From NCBI RefSeq assembly GCF_028554725.1, contig NC_071667.1:69941501-70005500 (forward strand): 64,000 nt of DNA. The letters run 5' to 3'. The stretch comes from Zeugodacus cucurbitae (lineage: Eukaryota; Arthropoda; Insecta; Diptera; Tephritidae). The notes beneath the pieces were generated by a model. It was not told where the DNA came from. It did not search any database and worked only from the letters and a program-made list of their open reading frames with translations. How positions within the stretch are numbered: position 1 is the first letter of the stretch; every line of letters begins with the position of its first letter. The translations under genes were made by a program, and so were the position numbers. Shown piece by piece: positions 58,881 through 64,000 of the stretch.

Positions 58881-59106
58881 TTAAGGGGCAATATCAGTGT
58901 GACACTTTCAAAACATCGTTGCTGAAGACAGCACATAACTAGATAACTTTTTTTTTAATATTTTTGTAAAAAAAAATCTTACCATATAGTTGAAACTATA
59001 CCTTATAGTATCCAAAAAACTTCGAAACATTTGATCAAGTACTTTCGTAAAAAAAATTCGCGGTAATCGCCAATTCTTCATGTGTTACAATGGTATAGCC
59101 CCTTAA
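58881..59106. mobile_element. Short-TIR non-autonomous repeat, copy 4 (short form)
   Basis: About 226 bp from TTAAGGGGCAATATCAGTGT to the inverted end CAATGGTATAGCCCCTTAA. It is shorter than copies 1 and 2, with a body matching parts of copy 2. Non-coding. Confidence 0.6.
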
Positions 59107-59439
59107 CAAAATTTTCCACTAAACCAAATTATGTTTCAGAAAACAAGTATTATGATAGTACTCATTATATGTAAGTGGTCTAGAGGAATATGATTTTGAT
59201 TCAGTAATGTTTGGGTATGCAGTGCCAGAAATCTATACGTACAATTTTGATGGTCATATATCGGTTGTTCAGTGCAATATTTTGGAACAGTAAATAAGCT
59301 GGCTGGATTTAAAATCGCGGACAGGATCAAGTCCATTTTCAGATATTTTGAAATCATATACATACATATGTACTTATTTTAATATTTTCATTCCCTAGAA
59401 CATAGTGAAACTTAGAGACAAAGAAATGGTTTGAAGTAG

Positions 59440-59930
59440 GAGTTGGGAGGTGGGATAGGATAAGGAATGGGATAGGGGTAAGGATATATATTTATATGGA
59501 TAGGAATGGTTTTATGAATGAAATTAGGATGAAGGTGGGAATACTTAAAACGGTACGGAAGGGAAATTAACAAGGATTATAGGAGTTGGGATAAGGTTAG
59601 GGATAGGAAGGAATAAGGATAGGAATAGGAATAGGAATAGGAATATGAATAGGAATAGGAATAGGAATAGGAATAGGAATAGGAATAGGAATAGGAATAG
59701 GAATAGGAATAGGAATAGGAATAGGAATAGGAATAGGAATAGGAATAGGAATTAATATAGGAATAGGAATAGGAAAAGGAATAGGAATAGGAATAGGAAT
59801 AGGAATAGGAATAGGAATAGGAATAGCAACACGAATAGGAATAGGAATTGGAATAGGAATAGGAATAGGAATAGGAACACGAATAGGAATAGGAATTGGA
59901 ATAGGAATGGGAATAGAAAAAAAATAGGAA
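59440..59930. repeat. (GGAATA)n hexanucleotide array
   Basis: Runs of GGAATA with GGATAG/GGAACA variants, nearly pure at 59605-59885. The minus-strand open frame (YSYSYSYS...) is a by-product of the six-base period, not a gene. Confidence 0.93.
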
Positions 59931-59989
59931 ACGGAAAATTAGCATGAAAGCAGCAGAAAAGTAAAGAAGAAACAAGAATAGGAGAATAA

Positions 59990-60855
59990 ACGGAAATAAA
60001 GATAATATTAGAAATAGAAGTATTGTTAGAAAAAGAGATCCAAATAGGGATAGAAAACGAATTAGATTGAAGCCAGTAATAATAAAAATAAGAATAGGAA
60101 CTCGGAAAAGAATTAAAATGAAAAATAAAATGAAGATAGAAAGATAATGGGATTGGACTTGTGCAAACTATAAATAAAGCTGAGACTGAAGTACTTCTAA
60201 GCCCCATGGAATGTAATTCAAATAAAGTTGCAATGCTAATATAAAGATTTTTTAATTAAATACACCGCAGTTATAGAGTTTTTATTAAAAATTACTACCG
60301 GATGGTTTTGTATCTTTTATCTTTAGATATGAAACTAAAGCGTAAAGAAAATTTAATTCAGAAACAAAATAGAAAATTGTGTGCGCTTGCTCAGAGTCTC
60401 TCTTAAGATCGTAATCAAGACTGTTCCCTTAAAAAAATAAATTAAGTTTATTTATATTTCTCTCTAATATAACTTTCCCCCCCCCATTACGTGCACACTT
60501 CAATAGTTCAACACCCACTACTTCTGCGATTGTTCAAACTGTATTTATATAATACGATTGAACCGAAACGCAAACCAATAAAAAATGTTATGAAATACGC
60601 ATTGAATCAAATTGGCAAGGATGTAATGTTAAACGCTGACGTCTTCAAATTAATATCTCCCATAAATTCTCCAACTCGGTTCGCATAAATTTGCAATTTA
60701 TTCAGCGTTGCAATAGCGACCTCATAACAATGTTGATAACCATTTCGCTCTTTGTTTTATTCATTAATTGCCAGCATGTGATTGCGTGCTTCGGTGTTGA
60801 CAAATTTCTGTAATCAAATCAAATCTCCAAAACTAGACTAAGCCAACTTATCTGC
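59990..60855. other. Intergenic, no gene seen
   Basis: Non-coding spacer between the GGAATA array and the upstream block of Tweedle gene 7. Confidence 0.4.
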
Positions 60856-60859
60856 GAAC

Positions 60860-60935
60860 GACTGACTAACGCCAAATATGAATAGTTTTACATTTCAAAT
60901 TCACTCGAACATTTAACGACTTACAGCGACGATCG
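60860..60935 (+). promoter_or_regulatory. Conserved distal upstream block, Tweedle gene 7
   Basis: GACTGACTAACGCCAAATAT, then CGAACATTTAACGACTTACA, about 438 bp before the start codon. Corresponds to the blocks upstream of genes 2, 5 and 6. Confidence 0.5.
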
Positions 60936-61220
60936 TTCAATGAATATTTATAACCCCCTAACGAGATACGGAGCAGACAAAAATATACATACGGACAGTT
61001 GCATATGCGACAGTGCGAAATGAAGGTACGACCTTGAGCTTGTGGTTTTTAGCGTTCGTCTAGTGCAAATTTCGCATATTTGTTTTCATCAAATTAGTTT
61101 ACAGAATATTTGATATTTATGTTTCAGTTATGATGATTTTTATATTTGATTTGCAAACTAGCGCGAAATTATTTTATTGCATTTTAAAATTTGTTACATT
61201 TCTGCACGAAACTAATTTCG

Positions 61221-61228
61221 TATATATT
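61221..61228 (+). promoter_or_regulatory. TATA-like box and leader of Tweedle gene 7
   Basis: TATATATT followed by TGCCAGCG and a leader with AGAAAGCAACTGAGTTGCAA. It aligns with the TATA/leader regions of genes 2, 5 and 6. About 77 bp before the start codon. Confidence 0.55.
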
Positions 61229-61297
61229 TGCCAGCGATTTGGCTGAAACAAATAGAAAGCAACTGAGTTGCAAGCCGAAAACAACCCAAATTTCAAG

Positions 61298-62180
61298 ATG
61301 CGTTCATTTTTGGTGAGTTCACCTCGAATAATAACGGTGAAAGTTTAAAATAATAATATTTACTTTCTCTCATTTGCAGATCCTTTGCTCCGTCGTCTCT
61401 GCGACTTACGCCGCCAGTCTTGGCTACAACTATGAAAGCAACAATGGTCCAGCGCTCGGTGGTGGATTAAGTGGTCCCAGCTACGGTGGTCAGGCCTTGA
61501 GCGGTCCCAGCTATGGTGGTCAGGCTTTGAGCGGTCCCAGCTACGGCGGTCCAGCCATCAGTGTGCCCAGCTTTGGTGGACAAGGTTTTGCTGGCCCCAG
61601 TTACAGTGGCCCATCTGCTGGTGGTCTTAGCGCTCCAGCTGCTGCGCCCGCTCCCGCTCCCGTTGAACTTAACAAGGAATTCTTCACCTACACCGCACCC
61701 GAACATGAGTTCAATGATGCTGGTGATGCCGGTGATCTCGGTAACTCATTGAAGAAGAACTTGCGTGTTATCTTCATTAAGGGACCTGAAAACTCTGGAC
61801 TCGAAAACGCTGCTGTCCAATTGGCTAAGTCGGCTGGCGAAGAACGCACTGCCATCTATGTGCTCAGCAAACAAGCTGACATCGGCGATTTGGCTAACCG
61901 TTTGCAATCGCTCAACCACCGCAGCTCGCAGAAACCCGAAGTACACTTCGTCAAGTACCGTACCCCAGCTGATGCTGAGAATGCCAAGCAAGCTATCCAG
62001 GCTCAATACGATGGTTTGGGCGGTAACACTAGTAGCCACAATGGTGGTGTTGCACCAGTCTTGGACTTCGCCTCGAAGGCACCAGCTGCTCCAGCCGCAC
62101 CTGCTGCTCAGCAATACAGTGCTGGCGCTGGTGCTGGTGGCGCTGAAAATGGTTACTTGCCACCCAACAAGCGCGTGTAA
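61298..62180 (+). CDS. Twdl: Tweedle cuticular protein, GYNY/SYGGQ type (gene 7)
   Basis: Exons 61298-61312 (MRSFL, donor GTGAGT) and 61380-62180 (after TTTGCAG), phase 0, intron 67 bp, about 271 aa. The signal MRSFL-ILCSVVSATYA is followed by ASLGYNYESNNGPALGGG, SYGGQALSG-type repeats, variant units (PSFGGQGFAGPSYSG), an A/P linker and the core: NKEFFTYTAPEHEFNDAG, LKKNLRVIFIKGPENSG, ERTAIYVLSKQADIGDLA and KPEVHFVKYRTPADAENAK. The C-terminus ends YLPPNKRV. The N-terminal part matches gene 2, and the core and 3' part match gene 6, including near-identical wording in the last 60 codons of the core. Confidence 0.95.
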
Positions 62181-62319
62181 ATCGCAGCTCGGCGTGTTTA
62201 AAGTGTTAAATGAATGTGTTAGAAGAATTTTTCTAGAACTAATTAAGTAATATATTAGCTTTAATGACCCTGTACAATTTTTTTATATAAAAAAGTTCCA
62301 AAAAAAACATTGAATTGTT

Positions 62320-62325
62320 AATAAA
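62320..62325 (+). promoter_or_regulatory. Polyadenylation signal of Tweedle gene 7
   Basis: AATAAA about 140 bp after the stop codon. Confidence 0.65.
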
Positions 62326-62504
62326 TGTGTTTAAAATAATTCAAATTAATGTCTTTTAATTTCCAGTTATTTCTTACAAATATTTTTGTATTTCCCCAGC
62401 ATTGCTTTAAGCTCAGATTATGGCCTTAAAATCCTTTTGGTTTTGAAATTTTCACAAGCTTAAAGATTCAGCATTTTTGGTCTCATATTTTTTGATACTT
62501 CACA

Positions 62505-62650
62505 CCGTAACCGGAGAAGACCTCCAATTGACGCGAACATCAAAAAAGTAGTCAAACAGATGTTGGAAGACCATAAAATGTTGTTGATTAAGATAGCTGA
62601 CATTCTAAGGATAACAATGGTACATGTTAGATATAACATTGCTTAATTTT
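62505..62650 (+). mobile_element. mariner DNA-binding-domain fragment (probable)
   Basis: Reads ANIKKVVKQMLEDHKMLLIK followed by IADILRI (from about 62535), like the second helix-turn-helix region of mariner transposases. Stops follow at once and no catalytic domain is present. Confidence 0.5.
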
Positions 62651-62659
62651 TTGGCTATT

Positions 62660-63185
62660 TCACATACCTTTAGTGAAAATAACCGAGACAAAGCCATAGT
62701 TGATAACGAAGGACTGATCATTCTACAAAACAGGTGTCGGCAAGCTGGAAATAAATCTGATCTTCTCGTCGTAAGTAAGATATATGAAACAGTACAGTCC
62801 GTTCTGACCATTTTGAGCCCCTTGCTCGGGAAATACTACGAATTTTTTTAGAAAAAAACTATATTTGGAAGGCTGAAACAAAAGCAAAATTATAAGCGAT
62901 ACTACGACAGTACGGTACTCGGAAATAGATCCAAATTTATAAATAGGAAAATAATTTTCCGAAACCCATTCATCTTATGATAATTTAAGAACACCAACTC
63001 GTATGTAGATTCCAACCAGTAAATAAACTCATTATCACGCTTAAAATCCAATTTTTATAATTTCTTAATACTAACAAACAACAATACTTATTATAAACAA
63101 CAACAATAATACTAAAATAACATATGTATGACACTTAAACAAACAAAAATTAACGCTTGCGGAATTAAGCAATTAATCAAATCGC
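62660..63185. other. Intergenic, no gene seen
   Basis: Non-coding 3' flank between Tweedle gene 7 and the end of the Q-rich gene. Confidence 0.4.
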
Positions 63186-63191
63186 TGTGCT

Positions 63192-64000
63192 CTAAACCAA
63201 TTTATTCAAGAAATTGATTCGCTCCGGTTTGATGATGAACACAAATTGATTTATGGTGTAAGCTTTGTCCAATTGATCGCGCATTTGATAGAGCGCTCGT
63301 GCGTTGGACGGATTTCTGGCATCTGTAAATACATGAAAACTCATTAAAATGTAATTAAAGTAAATTAGATTACAAGTCTACCACGAACCTTTGGCCAATG
63401 GCGCTGGTATTATGTAGGCGTTCTTCTGCGATTTCAAGATCAAAACATCGGTGCTGTTGAGCTTATTTGGCAGCTCCAAAGCGCTGGGATTCGAAAGCGG
63501 TGCTAGACCTGGTGTTTCTAGCGGTGCTTCACCATTCGCTTCCAATAAAGTGGACGCTAAAATGCGTGCCGCCTCCAAGGTAAGATTTTGACTAGGCGTA
63601 AGCAGTGACGAGGTGGGCTCTTCGACCATGAGCAACGGTGTATTGGCGAGTGGTAGCTCATTGGTTAATTGCTTCGTGTAATCGGTGTATAGTGACTGTT
63701 GTTGCTGCTGCTGCTGCTGTTGTTGCTGACGTTGTTGTAATTGTTGCATTTTCATTTGTGTTGGCGTTTGCGCTGCTGGTGAAAGGTGCTCTACCAAGGA
63801 CTTGGGAAAGAGTGTGGGCAATGGCACTTGATTGGCTTGTTGCGGTTGCGAGTATAAAAATGGTGCCGAGCCTGAGGCCGGTGCTGCATACGAGGTGTAG
63901 AGATTTTTGTTTTGAGATTGTTGTGAGTTACTTAAGTTTTTGCTGGCAAACTGTTGTGTTTGTTGGTGCATTTTGTTCGCTTGCTGCGCTTGGTATGTGG
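63192..64000 (-). CDS. Q-rich protein of unknown family, 3' part (runs off window)
   Basis: Minus strand. The exon from the window edge to 63389 (open beyond the edge, reading YQAQQANKMHQQTQQF...) ends at a GTTCGT donor; the last exon is 63322-63192 (acceptor TTTACAG), joined in phase 1 to give ...APLAKDARNPSNARALYQMR and the end KPERINFLNKLV. The visible part is about 250 aa. It has a Q-run of about 10 near 63710, S/P/L-rich stretches and a more ordered C-terminal 80 residues (NSTDVLILKSQKNAYIIPAP, then QLDKAYTINQFVFIIKP). This is not a Tweedle core, and I do not recognise the family. A secreted cuticle-associated protein is a guess from location only. Confidence 0.7.

Noticed and set aside
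59577..60207. Long minus-strand YS- and FLF-rich frames
   Set aside because: They are translations of the (GGAATA)n array in two frames.
1..64000. CRISPR arrays, operons, ribosome-binding sites
   Set aside because: The introns, TATA boxes, AATAAA signals and fly-type transposons show eukaryotic nuclear DNA; no regular direct-repeat/spacer array was seen.

Overview
This is an AT-rich nuclear segment from a higher dipteran insect, most likely a tephritid fruit fly. The inference rests on a tandem Tweedle (TWDL) cuticle-protein cluster with the usual first intron inside the signal peptide, a DUF1091 (DM8) secreted-protein array of a type known from flies, and remnants of RTE-like, jockey-like, RNase H-bearing LINE, mariner, Tc1 and pogo-like elements. 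The species cannot be fixed from sequence alone.

Layout. 1-7.5 kb: AT-rich, no secure gene; a short-TIR repeat at 3.3 kb, one possible micro-exon at 4.55 kb and an unrecognised open stretch at 5.9-7.0 kb (minus). 7.67-9.48 kb: a large Q/P-rich Tweedle gene (plus). 10.3-11.05 kb: decayed LINE 3' end. 11.27-12.03 kb: a GYNY-type Tweedle gene (minus). 13.8-29.1 kb: tandem array of seven DUF1091 units, all minus (five apparently intact, one truncated next to a retroelement fragment, one deleted remnant), interspersed with an RTE-like LINE (18.3-20.1), a Tc1 remnant, a pogo-like repeat followed by a 330-bp (TTTTA)n array, and a jockey 3' end. 32.23-32.99 kb: a short Tweedle gene (minus). 33-45 kb: gene-poor, with a MITE, an RNase H LINE tail and a mariner head. 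45.3-46.03 kb: a short Tweedle gene (plus). 46-53 kb: gene-poor, with an inverted-repeat hairpin and a mariner-like element. 53.25-54.04, 57.24-58.17 and 61.30-62.18 kb: three GYNY-type Tweedle genes (plus) at about 4-kb spacing. 63.19-64 kb: the 3' part of a Q-rich gene of unknown family (minus), cut by the window edge.

All seven Tweedle genes share one architecture: a 15-18 nt first coding exon (MRxxx), a phase-0 intron inside the signal peptide, and one exon holding a low-complexity N-terminal part plus the Tweedle (DUF243) core. Their products are expected to be secreted by epidermis into cuticle. The cluster is arranged as a rough mirror image: GYNY(-), short(-), short(+), GYNY x3(+). 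Four GYNY-type genes keep a similar TATA/leader region and a second conserved block about 415-450 bp upstream of the start codon. The DUF1091 array sits in one arm of the mirror and shows ongoing duplication and loss. All exon joins were inferred by eye from GT/AG sites, frame and paralogue alignment; no transcript data were available.
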